From Chitinophagales bacterium (lineage in GTDB: Bacteria > Bacteroidota > Bacteroidia > Chitinophagales > Chitinophagaceae): a stretch of 64,000 bases of DNA. Made by a program: the position numbers and the translations under genes. The stretch spans positions 1,674,001 through 1,738,000 of the forward strand of contig JAFLBI010000001.1 in NCBI GenBank assembly GCA_017303835.1, written 5' to 3'. Numbering within the stretch: position 1 is the stretch's first letter; each line of letters opens with the position of its first letter. The notes below the pieces were generated by a model. That model made no database searches, was not told where the DNA came from, and saw nothing but the letters and a program-made list of their open reading frames with translations. This document shows, one piece after another, positions 27,654 through 36,853 of the stretch.

Positions 27654-28070
27654 ATGGTAAATGCTGCAAGACCAATACGTGTGTTGGTTGCAAAAGTTGG
27701 GCTGGATGGGCACGACAGAGGCGCTAAAGTTATTGCCACTGCATTGCGTGATGCTGGCATGGAAGTGATATACACCGGTCTCAGACAAACACCAGAAATG
27801 GTGGTGAATGCTGCATTGCAGGAAGATGTGGATGCTATTGGCATTAGCATTCTTTCAGGCGCACACATGACAGTCTTTCCAAAGGTTAAGCAACTGATGA
27901 ATGAAAAAGGCCTCACCGACGTATTACTCACCGGTGGTGGTATTATTCCTGATGAAGATATTCATGCATTGAACGAATTGGGCGTAGGCAAACTATTCCA
28001 CCCCGGCACCAATACACACGAGATTGCCGATTATATCAATAACTGGGTAAAAGAAAACAGAAGTTTCTAA
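27654..28070 (+). CDS. stand-alone cobalamin-binding mutase subunit
   Basis: This 138-residue protein is the B12-binding Rossmann domain of methylmalonyl-CoA-mutase-type enzymes: [20 protein letters not shown] contains the DxHxxG cobalamin ligand motif, and SILSGAHMT and LLTGGGIIP are the other binding loops. It has no catalytic domain. Such free subunits partner a separate large subunit in isobutyryl-CoA, 2-hydroxyisobutyryl-CoA or ethylmalonyl-CoA type mutases, or in archaeal-style MCM. The large subunit is not in this window. The start at 27654 is preferred because the longer form from 27576 adds 26 residues unlike the family. Its stop overlaps that of the convergent TRIC-type gene. Confidence 0.88.
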   Translation: MVNAARPIRVLVAKVGLDGHDRGAKVIATALRDAGMEVIYTGLRQTPEMVVNAALQEDVDAIGISILSGAHMTVFPKVKQLMNEKGLTDVLLTGGGIIPDEDIHALNELGVGKLFHPGTNTHEIADYINNWVKENRSF

Positions 28071-28669
28071 ATATCCGGTAAGCGCAAGCGCTTCCATTTT
28101 GATACTACGCGAATGGTAACAACTACCAACACGCATATTAGCAGACTAATACCTGCATCAATCGGGGTATGTCTGAGTCCGATATAACAGAAAGCCCCAA
28201 TCAAACAAGCTGTGGCATACAATTCGCCGCGCTTTAATAATGCGGGTACTTCATTGCTGAGAATATCTGCCAACAATCCTCCGAATGTGGCACTGATCAC
28301 ACCCATAATGATGGCATAGACTTCATTTACACCAGCCTGCAAACTAATTTGAATACCACCTGCCGTAAACAGTCCGATACCAACTGCATCTGTATAAAAT
28401 ATGAAGCGCCTGAATTCGCGCAGATTACTTTTGAATAAAAATGTAATGATTACCGCACTTAGTACAAGCATCAAAGCCAGGTAATCATTGACCCAGTTTA
28501 CGGGCCTGATGCCAATCAGCAGATCACGAATGGTACCTCCACCATAAGCCGTGGCAAATGCCAATACTGCGCCACCAAAAATATCCATCTGGTGGGTACG
28601 GGCTTTTAATGCCCCGGTAACGGCAAAGACAAACGTTCCTAAATAGATGACAGCTTGAACCCATTGCAT
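28067..28669 (-). CDS. trimeric intracellular cation channel (TRIC/UPF0126) family protein
   Basis: This 200-residue membrane protein has about seven helices in two similar halves, each with a Gly-rich kink: [21 protein letters not shown] in the first and [17 protein letters not shown] in the second. That matches the UPF0126/TRIC family; prokaryotic TRIC homologues form trimeric potassium-permeable channels, and some homologues such as YicG may transport amino acids. The function here is open. It shares four bases (CTAA) of stop codon overlap with the convergent B12-binding gene. Confidence 0.9.
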   Translation of the reverse strand: MQWVQAVIYLGTFVFAVTGALKARTHQMDIFGGAVLAFATAYGGGTIRDLLIGIRPVNWVNDYLALMLVLSAVIITFLFKSNLREFRRFIFYTDAVGIGLFTAGGIQISLQAGVNEVYAIIMGVISATFGGLLADILSNEVPALLKRGELYATACLIGAFCYIGLRHTPIDAGISLLICVLVVVTIRVVSKWKRLRLPDI

Positions 28670-28692
28670 GGTATGAAGATAAAACCTTCACC

Positions 28693-28700
28693 TATCTTCG
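28693..28700 (+). promoter_or_regulatory. candidate -7 box of the enoyl-CoA hydratase gene
   Basis: TATCTTCG differs from TAnnTTTG at one position and lies 18 bp before the ATG at 28719, in the short divergent gap to the TRIC-type gene. Confidence 0.35.
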
Positions 28701-28718
28701 CTGCGAAAAATCATTGCC

Positions 28719-29498
28719 ATGTCATACGAAACTTTATTAACCAGCCTCGATAATGGAATTTTCACCATTACTATCAACCGCCCCGATAAACTAAATGCGC
28801 TCAATAAAACAGTGATGCAGGAACTGGATCAGGTGATGGATGAAGTCTACAGCAATGCAGCTATTCAATCGGTGATTTTAACTGGTGCTGGCCCCAAAAG
28901 TTTTGTAGCAGGAGCCGATATTAGTGAATTTGTGGGCTTATCTACCGAGCAGGGACAAGCGCTTGCAAAAAAAGGACAGGATATTTTCTTCAAAATAGAG
29001 CGCAGTCCCAAACCAGTGGTAGCCTGTGTGAACGGTTTTGCACTGGGTGGCGGATGCGAATTAGCCATGAGCTGTCATTTCCGTATCGCCAGTGAGAATG
29101 CCAAATTCGGCCAGCCAGAAGTAAATCTTGGCTTGATACCCGGCTACGGTGGTACGCAGCGTCTGGTGCAATTGATTGGCAAGGGCCGCGCATTAGAACT
29201 GCTGATGAGTGCAGGTATGATTGATGCCAACACTGCTTTACAATACGGCTTAGTGAATTATGTAGTACCTCAGGAAGAATTATTGAATAAAGCTGTGGGC
29301 ATTCTGCAAGTCATCAACAGCAAAGCACCTTTAGCCGTTGCCGGTTGTATTGCTGCTGCCAATGCTGTTTGGGACGAATCCAAAGATGGTTATGCTACTG
29401 AAGTAAGCGCTTTCGGCACTTGCTTTGGCACAGAAGATATGAAAGAAGGCACCAGTGCTTTTCTGGAAAAAAGAAAAGCTGTCTTTACAGGAAAATAA
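28719..29498 (+). CDS. enoyl-CoA hydratase/isomerase (crotonase family)
   Basis: This 259-residue cytoplasmic enzyme has the crotonase fold. The oxyanion-hole segments are FVAGADISEF (about 60-70) and ACVNGFALGGGCELAMSCHF (about 103-122), and the catalytic Glu lies in FGQPEVNLGLIPGYGGTQR. This pattern is typical of short-chain enoyl-CoA hydratases of fatty-acid or amino-acid breakdown. It appears monocistronic, with a candidate box upstream and a long palindromic terminator downstream. Confidence 0.93.
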   Translation: MSYETLLTSLDNGIFTITINRPDKLNALNKTVMQELDQVMDEVYSNAAIQSVILTGAGPKSFVAGADISEFVGLSTEQGQALAKKGQDIFFKIERSPKPVVACVNGFALGGGCELAMSCHFRIASENAKFGQPEVNLGLIPGYGGTQRLVQLIGKGRALELLMSAGMIDANTALQYGLVNYVVPQEELLNKAVGILQVINSKAPLAVAGCIAAANAVWDESKDGYATEVSAFGTCFGTEDMKEGTSAFLEKRKAVFTGK

Positions 29499-29505
29499 AC
29501 GCATG

Positions 29506-29535
29506 AAAAAAGGGAACCAATTGGTTCCCTTTTTT
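29506..29535. terminator. bidirectional terminator, perfect 30-bp palindrome
   Basis: The half AAAAAAGGGAACCAA is followed directly by its exact reverse complement with no spacer. In RNA the central bases would form the loop, leaving a strong stem followed by a U run on both strands. It serves the enoyl-CoA hydratase gene and the convergent M16 gene. Confidence 0.9.
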
Positions 29536-29541
29536 TTAGTA

Positions 29542-32475
29542 CTAGTATCCAAACAATTCTTCAAGACTTACCCGCTTCACTTCGCCAAACTTGGCCAACT
29601 CATTCATATCAATCTTCTTATCAGAAGCCAATACATAATAAGACCATGGCTTATTACTCAGATTAGTTCCATGATATTGTACCAGATCCTGCGGTTGTAA
29701 TTGTTGATAGCGTGCATAGAAAGCTTTGCGTGGATCTTCCTGCCAACCTTTTTTTCGTGCAGCCCAAAAACTGAACAGAATATTGTCTTTGTCAATTCGC
29801 TCAGTCTCCATATCCTTCATCAGGCTACTCATGGTATTATTGAAGTTCTGCTGATTCATTGGCAGTACATTCAATAACTCATTCATACTTGTCAGACTTT
29901 CCTTCATCTTATCTGCTTGCGTACCCACATAAGCTATGGCCATAAACTGATCATCTTTCTTCTGTGGTGCTTGTACACTTGCATAAGTTGAATAAGCCAA
30001 TGCCTTTGATTCACGTATAGTTTGGAATACAATGGCGCCCATACCTGTGCCAAAATAGGTATTGAAAGCATTCATCACCGCCTCATTATTTGGGTCGTAT
30101 GTATCCAAGTTTCTCAGCCAATACAATTCGGCCTGAACCATATCGTATTGTGCAAAATATACCTCATTCTTATCCTGTTTTGTTCTAGCAAACTGCTGTG
30201 CTGCAGGAATGGATTTATTGACAGCGGATACATCATGCAGTTTGGCCAGACTTGCTTTACACTGATCCAATGTTTCCGGACCATAATACATGATTGAATG
30301 CGTGTAATTGAACAGGTCATGTAATACCTGCACCAGATCACTTGCTTTCAATGCAGCCAGCTCAGCATCGCTCAATGTATAATTGAAAGGATTCTTGGCT
30401 CCATACTGCGCATAGCTTCTCAGCGCACTTGTAATAACCTGTCTGTTCAATTTATTGTTTGAACGCTGACGTGCAAGTCGGTTTTTAAAAGCAGCCAGTG
30501 CCTGCTCATCTGCCTGACCGTTTCTGATCAGGTTTTCCAATAAGCCGAGTGCAGCACCAAAGTTCTGTTGCAAACCAGTAAGTGATACAGTTGTTTCATC
30601 TCCACCTGCTTGCGCGCTGAAAGAGCAAGCAAGTTGATAAAACTGCTGGCTGATTTGCTCTGCACTCATTTTATCAGTACCAATAAACTGCAGGTATTGC
30701 AAAGCAATCGGCAACAACTTGTTATTCCACGAACCCATTGGGAAACGGAAATACAAGCGGAAAATACTGTTGGTGGAATTAGGCGTATACAACAACTCCT
30801 GGTTACCCAATTTCGACTGCTGCATGTCCTTACTAAAATCAAGCCATACAGGTGCAATTTTGCCTTGTGGCTTCGCCATAAATGCTTGTACAAATGGCGA
30901 TTGCTTACCTGCATTGGTTTCTACCGGTGTAATAGCAGGCTTCTCTACTTTCACAATATTCTTGTCCTCTCCTTTGCGCTTGTAGACGATAACATAATTA
31001 TTGTCAGTGAAAAATGCCTTTGCAAAAGCAATCAATTCCTGCTTAGTAACCGAAGCCAACATATCCGTTTGTGCTACATCCAGGTTCCATTTTTCACCTT
31101 TGTGCTTAATGAAGCCATCTACCAATGCAGCTACGCGGTTATAGTTGTTTTCCAGACCTTGTTGTTCTGCCAGTTTTTCATTTGCTGCAATGGCTGCAAT
31201 CAATCCATCATCAAACTTTCCTTCCTTCAATAAGGCAATTTGCTCTAATAATAATTGTTTGGCATCATCCAATGTTTGTCCTTGTTTAGGTGTGGCATTC
31301 ATCACAAACATGCCATAATCCTTAAACTGATTCACAAAAGCAACAGCAGCTTGTAATTTTTGCTGCTTATTCAAATTCAGATCAAGCAAACCTGCTTTAC
31401 CATTGTACAGAATCTTAGATGCCAGTAAAGCCAGCATGGCTTCACGACTATGATTCGCAGGAATACGCCAGCCCATTCTTAAAAGTTCCGCACTTGGCCC
31501 AAAGACTTCTTTGACAACCGGCCCGCTAATTGGTGATTCCTTTGGACCAGCATATTCCTGTACCGGTTTAGGCTTCATGTAGGCGAATTTTGTTTCGATA
31601 AGTTTTACCACTTTATCGAAATCAAAATCACCACTCATTACAATAGCGATATTATTAGGTACATAATATTTGTTGTAGTAATTCCTGATGGCAACCAAAG
31701 AGGGATTTTTCAAGTGCTCGATGGTACCGATCGTTGTTTGCTGTCCATAATTATGGGTTGGGAAGATGGCAGCCATAGCCGCCTCCTGCACTTTCCAACC
31801 GTCGTTATCGAGGCTTCTGTTTTTCTCCTCATACACCGCTTCTAATTCTGTATGGAAGATGCGTAGAATAGGATTGCGAAAACGCTCTGCCTGCACATCC
31901 ATAAATTTTTCCAGTGCATTTGCAGGAATATCTTCTTCATAAACAGTTTCTTCCACATAAGTATGCGCATTGGTTCCCTGAGAACCGATTGCCGCCATCA
32001 TTTTATCATACTCATTGGCAATAGAGAACTTGGCAGCAGCACCGGATACACGGTCAATTTCCTTGTAGATTTCCTTTCTCATTGCAGCATCAATAGTGGT
32101 ATTGTATCGCTCATATAAGGCATCAATACTATCAAGGCGCTTTTTTTCCTCTGCCCAGTTGAGGGTGCCGAATTTATCCGTACCCTTAAACAGCATATGC
32201 TCCAGATAGTGAGCCAAACCCGTATGTGTAGCAGGATCTGTATTACTACCCGCCCTTACTGCAATTTGTACAGCAATGCGCGGCTCTTTTTTGTTCACGG
32301 TTAGAATCAGGCTAAGCCCATTTTTCAGCTTGTAAAACCGGGTTTTGGTGGGGTCGTTGGCGACTGTTTTGTAGCTGTATCCCCCAGAACTGGCTGTTTG
32401 CCAGTTATACTTGGTTTGTGCAATTGCAAATACCAACCAGAATGTGGTTATTACCAGCAGCAGGATTTTTTTCAT
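29542..32475 (-). CDS. secreted M16-family zinc peptidase, two-domain
   Basis: This 977-residue protein has a signal peptide (KKILLLVITTFWLVFAIAQ) and two M16 halves. The first half contains the inverted zinc motif HYLEH in THTGLAHYLEHMLFKGT (near residue 90) with the downstream Glu expected in EEKNRSLDN; the second half lacks it, as in pitrilysin and insulysin-type enzymes where it shapes the chamber. Likely role: degradation of peptides in the periplasm or outside the cell. Length is normal for the fused form. It is divergent from fumC. Confidence 0.93.
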   Translation of the reverse strand: MKKILLLVITTFWLVFAIAQTKYNWQTASSGGYSYKTVANDPTKTRFYKLKNGLSLILTVNKKEPRIAVQIAVRAGSNTDPATHTGLAHYLEHMLFKGTDKFGTLNWAEEKKRLDSIDALYERYNTTIDAAMRKEIYKEIDRVSGAAAKFSIANEYDKMMAAIGSQGTNAHTYVEETVYEEDIPANALEKFMDVQAERFRNPILRIFHTELEAVYEEKNRSLDNDGWKVQEAAMAAIFPTHNYGQQTTIGTIEHLKNPSLVAIRNYYNKYYVPNNIAIVMSGDFDFDKVVKLIETKFAYMKPKPVQEYAGPKESPISGPVVKEVFGPSAELLRMGWRIPANHSREAMLALLASKILYNGKAGLLDLNLNKQQKLQAAVAFVNQFKDYGMFVMNATPKQGQTLDDAKQLLLEQIALLKEGKFDDGLIAAIAANEKLAEQQGLENNYNRVAALVDGFIKHKGEKWNLDVAQTDMLASVTKQELIAFAKAFFTDNNYVIVYKRKGEDKNIVKVEKPAITPVETNAGKQSPFVQAFMAKPQGKIAPVWLDFSKDMQQSKLGNQELLYTPNSTNSIFRLYFRFPMGSWNNKLLPIALQYLQFIGTDKMSAEQISQQFYQLACSFSAQAGGDETTVSLTGLQQNFGAALGLLENLIRNGQADEQALAAFKNRLARQRSNNKLNRQVITSALRSYAQYGAKNPFNYTLSDAELAALKASDLVQVLHDLFNYTHSIMYYGPETLDQCKASLAKLHDVSAVNKSIPAAQQFARTKQDKNEVYFAQYDMVQAELYWLRNLDTYDPNNEAVMNAFNTYFGTGMGAIVFQTIRESKALAYSTYASVQAPQKKDDQFMAIAYVGTQADKMKESLTSMNELLNVLPMNQQNFNNTMSSLMKDMETERIDKDNILFSFWAARKKGWQEDPRKAFYARYQQLQPQDLVQYHGTNLSNKPWSYYVLASDKKIDMNELAKFGEVKRVSLEELFGY

Positions 32476-32534
32476 ATGTAAAATTTTCAGTAGATGAAAG
32501 TATGATTTTTACACTTTCCCTGAAAGAAAGCGGG

Positions 32535-32542
32535 TAACTTTG
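32535..32542 (+). promoter_or_regulatory. candidate -7 box of fumC
   Basis: TAACTTTG is a full match to TAnnTTTG and lies 18 bp before the ATG at 32561. A weak TTTC lies 17 bp upstream; there is no clear TTG. Confidence 0.5.
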
Positions 32543-32560
32543 CGGCACAAAATAAGCCGT

Positions 32561-33964
32561 ATGGAGTATCGTATAGAAAAAGACACGATGGGTGAGGTAC
32601 AGGTACCTGCTCATGTTTACTGGGGCGCACAGACGCAACGCAGTATCGACAATTTTCGCATTGCGCAGGACATCAATAAAATGCCTAAAGAAATCATTGC
32701 AGCATTTGCTTATCTGAAAAAAGCAGCAGCAATGGCCAACAATGAACTGGGTGTTTTGCCTGATGAAAAGAAAGCGGCTATTGCCACAGTGTGTGATGAA
32801 ATTCTGGAAGGCAAATTGAATGATCAATTTCCACTTGTGGTTTGGCAAACCGGTAGTGGTACACAAAGCAATATGAACGTGAATGAAGTAGTTGCTTACC
32901 GCGCACACGTATTGCATGGTGGTGTGTTAACAGATAAGGATAAGTTTTTGCATCCGAATGATGACGTGAACAAATCACAATCATCTAACGATACCTTCCC
33001 TACAGCCATGCACATTGCTGCATACAAGATTCTGGTGGAAACAACCATTCCGGGTATCGAGAAGTTGCGTGATACACTTGCCGCTAAAAGCAAGGAATTT
33101 ATGAACGTGGTGAAGATTGGTCGTACCCACTTCATGGATGCTACACCACTCACACTGGGACAGGAATTTAGTGGTTATGTTTCTCAATTAGACCATGGTC
33201 TGCGTGCGATTAAAAATACATTGGCACACCTGAGCGAATTAGCGCTGGGTGGTACTGCCGTTGGTACAGGTATCAACACACCAAAAGGATACGACGTTGT
33301 TGTTGCCAAGCACATTGCTGCATTAACCGGTTTACCATTTGTTACTGCAGAAAACAAATTTGAAGCATTGGCAGCACATGATGCGATTGTGGAAGCACAT
33401 GGTGCACTCAAGACAGTTGCTGTTAGCTTGATGAAGATTGCGAATGATATCCGCATGTTATCATCCGGACCAAGAAGCGGTATTGGTGAAATATTCATCC
33501 CAGATAATGAGCCTGGTTCTTCTATCATGCCGGGTAAAGTAAACCCCACACAGTGTGAAGCATTAACGATGATTGCTGCACAGGTGATGGGTAATGATGT
33601 TGCCATCAATATTGGCGGTGCTACTGGTCATTTTGAGTTGAACGTGTTCAAGCCGGTGATGATTTATAACTTCTTACACAGTGCTCGCTTGATTGGGGAT
33701 GGTTGTGTCAGCTTCAATGATAAGTGTGCCGTAGGTATTGAACCTTTACATGACAATATCAACAAGCATGTCAACAATTCACTGATGCTAGTAACCGCTT
33801 TGAATACCAAGATTGGTTATTACAAAGCAGCTGAGATTGCGCAGAAAGCACACAAGGAAGGCACTACCCTGAAAGAAATGGCTGTAAAACTTGGCTATCT
33901 CACACCTGAAGAGTTTGATCAGTGGGTGATTCCAGCCAACATGGTAGGTGAATTGCCGAAATAA
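32561..33964 (+). CDS. fumC: class II fumarate hydratase
   Basis: FumC interconverts fumarate and malate in the citric-acid cycle without an Fe-S cluster. The 467-residue protein has the family signature [16 protein letters not shown], the [13 protein letters not shown] segment and the [16 protein letters not shown] motif. Length is standard. The ATG at 32561 ([11 protein letters not shown]) is preferred over a TTG at 32540, which lies within the -7 box. The gene is followed by a strong terminator. Confidence 0.97.
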   Translation: MEYRIEKDTMGEVQVPAHVYWGAQTQRSIDNFRIAQDINKMPKEIIAAFAYLKKAAAMANNELGVLPDEKKAAIATVCDEILEGKLNDQFPLVVWQTGSGTQSNMNVNEVVAYRAHVLHGGVLTDKDKFLHPNDDVNKSQSSNDTFPTAMHIAAYKILVETTIPGIEKLRDTLAAKSKEFMNVVKIGRTHFMDATPLTLGQEFSGYVSQLDHGLRAIKNTLAHLSELALGGTAVGTGINTPKGYDVVVAKHIAALTGLPFVTAENKFEALAAHDAIVEAHGALKTVAVSLMKIANDIRMLSSGPRSGIGEIFIPDNEPGSSIMPGKVNPTQCEALTMIAAQVMGNDVAINIGGATGHFELNVFKPVMIYNFLHSARLIGDGCVSFNDKCAVGIEPLHDNINKHVNNSLMLVTALNTKIGYYKAAEIAQKAHKEGTTLKEMAVKLGYLTPEEFDQWVIPANMVGELPK

Positions 33965-33983
33965 TCTCTACAAATGATTCCAC

Positions 33984-34016
33984 AACAGCCCCGAGTTATT
34001 CGGGGCTGTTTTATTT
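33984..34016 (+). terminator. terminator of fumC
   Basis: AACAGCCCCGA and TCGGGGCTGTT form a perfect 11-bp stem (33984-34010) with loop GTTAT, followed by TTATTTTT. The next ATG begins only about 10 bp later. Confidence 0.88.
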
Positions 34017-34025
34017 TTACCCAAA

Positions 34026-35039
34026 ATGAGCAAGATGCCGAATAAGCTGACTTTTTTCTCAAGCAAACCATACGATAAAACGGCCTTCCAACAAACCAAT
34101 GCAGCTTATGGATTGGAACTGGAATTTTTTGAAACACATCTGGGGCCACATATTGTGAATGCAATCGATCATACCGATGCAGTTTGTGTTTTTGTGAATG
34201 ATAAGGTGAATGCAGAAGTGATTGCTGCATTAGCAGCCAAGCAAGTGAAAGTGATTGCGCTTCGTTGCGCAGGTTTCAACAACGTGGATCTTGAAGCTGC
34301 AAAGCAACAAGGCATCAAGGTTTGTCGGGTACCGGCTTATTCTCCTGAAGCCGTTGCAGAACATGCGGTAGCCATGATCATGACACTGAACAGAAAAACA
34401 CACAAAGCCTATAACCGCGTACGTGAGCAAAATTTTTCACTCAACGGTTTGATGGGTTTTGATCTGCATGGTAAAACAGTAGGCTTAATTGGTACAGGTA
34501 ATATTGGTAAAGCTTTTGCCAAGATCATGATCGGTTTTGGCTGTCGGGTTCTGGCGTTTGACCTAATTGCCAATAAAGAATTAGAAGCCTTAGGCGTGGA
34601 ATACTTACCCTTACTAGAAATATTGCAACAAGCCGATATTGTTTCATTGCATTGTCCTTTGAATGAACAAACACATCACCTCATCAATGCAGACACCTTA
34701 TCAATCATGAAGCAAGGTGTGATGCTCATCAATACCAGCCGAGGTGGATTGATTGACACCAAATCAGTGATTCAAGCATTGAAAACAGGCAAACTGGGTT
34801 ATCTGGGTATTGACGTTTACGAGCAGGAGGATAAACTCTTTTTCAAAGACTTATCAGATACCATTATTCAAGATGATTTAATTCAAAGATTAATGGGCTT
34901 TCCCAATGTACTGGTAACAGCACATCAGGCATTTTTCACGGCCGAAGCCATGAGCCAGATCGCCAACACAACGTTAAACAACGTAAAGACCCTGCTGGAA
35001 GGCGGAAATATTCCCCCGCAGGCAGCATTGAATCTCTGA
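34026..35039 (+). CDS. D-2-hydroxyacid dehydrogenase (D-lactate dehydrogenase-like)
   Basis: This 337-residue NAD-dependent enzyme has the Rossmann motif GLIGTGNIGKAF near residue 155, the catalytic Arg in NTSRGGLIDT, Glu in VYEQEDKLFF and His in LVTAHQAFFT. The pattern LRCAGFNNVDLEAA and the C-terminal layout match fermentative D-lactate dehydrogenases, but other 2-hydroxyacids are possible. The ATG at 34026 is used; a second at 34035 is also possible. It begins right after the fumC terminator. Confidence 0.92.
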   Translation: MSKMPNKLTFFSSKPYDKTAFQQTNAAYGLELEFFETHLGPHIVNAIDHTDAVCVFVNDKVNAEVIAALAAKQVKVIALRCAGFNNVDLEAAKQQGIKVCRVPAYSPEAVAEHAVAMIMTLNRKTHKAYNRVREQNFSLNGLMGFDLHGKTVGLIGTGNIGKAFAKIMIGFGCRVLAFDLIANKELEALGVEYLPLLEILQQADIVSLHCPLNEQTHHLINADTLSIMKQGVMLINTSRGGLIDTKSVIQALKTGKLGYLGIDVYEQEDKLFFKDLSDTIIQDDLIQRLMGFPNVLVTAHQAFFTAEAMSQIANTTLNNVKTLLEGGNIPPQAALNL

Positions 35040-35067
35040 TAAATATCTGATATTCGTAAAGCCTTGT

Positions 35068-36126
35068 ATGAAGCAGTTTAGCAACAAATCATTACTATCA
35101 ACCCTACTGGCCATCATTTTATTTGTTGCCTGTAGCAAGGAACTCAGTTTTGAAACAGGTGCTGCGGGCGCTGTAGCGGCCGGCACACTGAAAGATACGC
35201 TTGGCGCTTGCCAAGAAATTGAAGTAAAAGGCCGCTATGTGGTTGATTCTGCTCTCACTGACAGCAACTACCTGCTTGTAAAAGTAAATTTCACCTCTGC
35301 AGGAAGATATAAAATCAAGTCGGACACGATTAATGGTATGTGGTTCACTGATTCCGGTTTTGCAGCTACAACAGGCTTACAGGTTTTAAAAGTAAAAGGC
35401 CAGGGGAAACCCATCCTACCTGTAGAAGTAACCGGCTTTTTGACTATGGCCAATTCATTTTGCTCATTCAGCATCAAAACCTCCGTACCTGGTGGTTCAG
35501 GGGGTGGCGGTGGCAACTTGCTTGACAGCACTTACTTCCCAATGACTGCAGGTTCATTCTGGGCATATGATTTCTTCTTCAATACCAACTCAACCCGTAC
35601 GATTGATTCCCTGACAGTGAATAGTTATGGCGATAGCGCTATTATCAACGGCACTACTTTCCAGATTTTTGAGACAAGTGATGGCTTTGAGTACTATTTC
35701 CGTAAAGACAAAAGGGGTAATTATTTTACCTACAGCACAGTTGATTTCGACTATGTAACCATCTTTGATTCTGTTAAGGACTTTATTGAATACCGCTTCC
35801 TTACTGACACAGCAAAAGCGGGCTATACCTGGGAATCTCCTGAAATGGATGTGAAGATTGATGCAGACTGGGGTAAGACAAAAGCAGTTTTCACCATCAT
35901 GCAGAGAGATGGTTCCTATGTGGCGGCCAACCAGCTATTTTCCAAAGTGATTACCATAAAACGTACTATCTACTTCAAACCAAATACCCCTTCCAATATT
36001 GACTACTTCAAGATTCTGGAAGGCAATAGTTACTACGCCAAAGATTATGGCTTATTAGATCAGGACATCATTTTCAGCGCATCAGACAACCTGAAGACAA
36101 CACTGAAACGGTTTAAAGTCAATTAA
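35068..36126 (+). CDS. predicted lipoprotein, unknown function
   Basis: This 352-residue protein has a lipoprotein signal peptide (SLLSTLLAIILFVAC, Cys22 in the lipobox). Two beta-rich regions are joined by a Gly-rich linker GGSGGGGG (near residue 145). The N-terminal part (about 45-135) reads like a domain of secreted Bacteroidota lipoproteins; the second part (about 150-350) has aromatic-rich strands. I do not recognise a family. It follows the D-lactate dehydrogenase gene by about 28 bp. It is convergent with lspA, the gene of its own processing enzyme, with overlapping stop codons. Confidence 0.8.
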   Translation: MKQFSNKSLLSTLLAIILFVACSKELSFETGAAGAVAAGTLKDTLGACQEIEVKGRYVVDSALTDSNYLLVKVNFTSAGRYKIKSDTINGMWFTDSGFAATTGLQVLKVKGQGKPILPVEVTGFLTMANSFCSFSIKTSVPGGSGGGGGNLLDSTYFPMTAGSFWAYDFFFNTNSTRTIDSLTVNSYGDSAIINGTTFQIFETSDGFEYYFRKDKRGNYFTYSTVDFDYVTIFDSVKDFIEYRFLTDTAKAGYTWESPEMDVKIDADWGKTKAVFTIMQRDGSYVAANQLFSKVITIKRTIYFKPNTPSNIDYFKILEGNSYYAKDYGLLDQDIIFSASDNLKTTLKRFKVN

Positions 36127-36800
36127 TTTATCTGCGTATCATCACTCACTTCAGCCTTCGTCTCTACCAATGGATGACGAACGGGTTCTTCTTTGTCGAA
36201 GAATTTATTTTGAAAGATGAGTATGGTGATCACACCAATGGAGATTGATGCATCAGCAATATTGAATACCGGGCGAAAGAATTCAAATGGCTCACCTGCC
36301 CAGAATGGAAACCAGGATGGATAATGCGCATCTCTGATGATAGGGAAATAGAGCATATCCACCACTTTCCCATGGAGGAAGCCTGCATAACCCTTGCCCA
36401 ACTGCGCAAAGCCTGCCACATTCTGTACAAAAGGATCGCTGGCATCGAAAATGATACCGTAGAACATGCTATCGATCAGATTACCTAATGCACCTGCATA
36501 GATCAAAGAAGCGCAAATAATAAAGCCCTTATGATAGTTTTTCTGGATAAAGCCTTTGATAAGGAATGTACCCCAGATAACAGCAACCAGTCTGAACAGG
36601 GTCAGGGCTATCTTACCAAAATCACCACCAAATTTCCAACCCCAGGCCATACCCTCATTCTCTACAAAATGGAGACGGAACCATTGGCCAAGAACCAGGT
36701 GCTCTTCACCCGCATAATAGTTGAGCTTGATGTATAGTTTAAGGGCCTGGTCGCCTAATATAATCAGTGCAATCAAAAAGATAACTTGTCTGGCTTTCAC
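36123..36800 (-). CDS. lspA: lipoprotein signal peptidase LspA
   Basis: LspA cleaves the signal peptide of prolipoproteins in the inner membrane. The 225-residue protein has four hydrophobic helices, the NEGMAWG motif, GNLIDSMFYG, and both catalytic aspartates (in KVVDMLYF and FNIADASI). It is longer than the E. coli enzyme (164 residues) because of an insert of about 40 residues between the two Asp motifs, a feature of Bacteroidota LspA. The start is GTG at 36800. It lies at the end of a minus-strand run behind murF-alr and terC-like, and shares its stop region with the plus-strand lipoprotein gene. Confidence 0.95.
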   Translation of the reverse strand: MKARQVIFLIALIILGDQALKLYIKLNYYAGEEHLVLGQWFRLHFVENEGMAWGWKFGGDFGKIALTLFRLVAVIWGTFLIKGFIQKNYHKGFIICASLIYAGALGNLIDSMFYGIIFDASDPFVQNVAGFAQLGKGYAGFLHGKVVDMLYFPIIRDAHYPSWFPFWAGEPFEFFRPVFNIADASISIGVITILIFQNKFFDKEEPVRHPLVETKAEVSDDTQIN

Positions 36801-36853
36801 AACACCTGTTTTGCCGCAAAGATAGGGGGATGGATAGGAGAAATCCGTTAAAA

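Noticed and set aside
30610-31233. 207-codon open frame antisense to the M16 peptidase gene
   Set aside because: Same reason: the sense strand codes a complete two-domain M16 protein.
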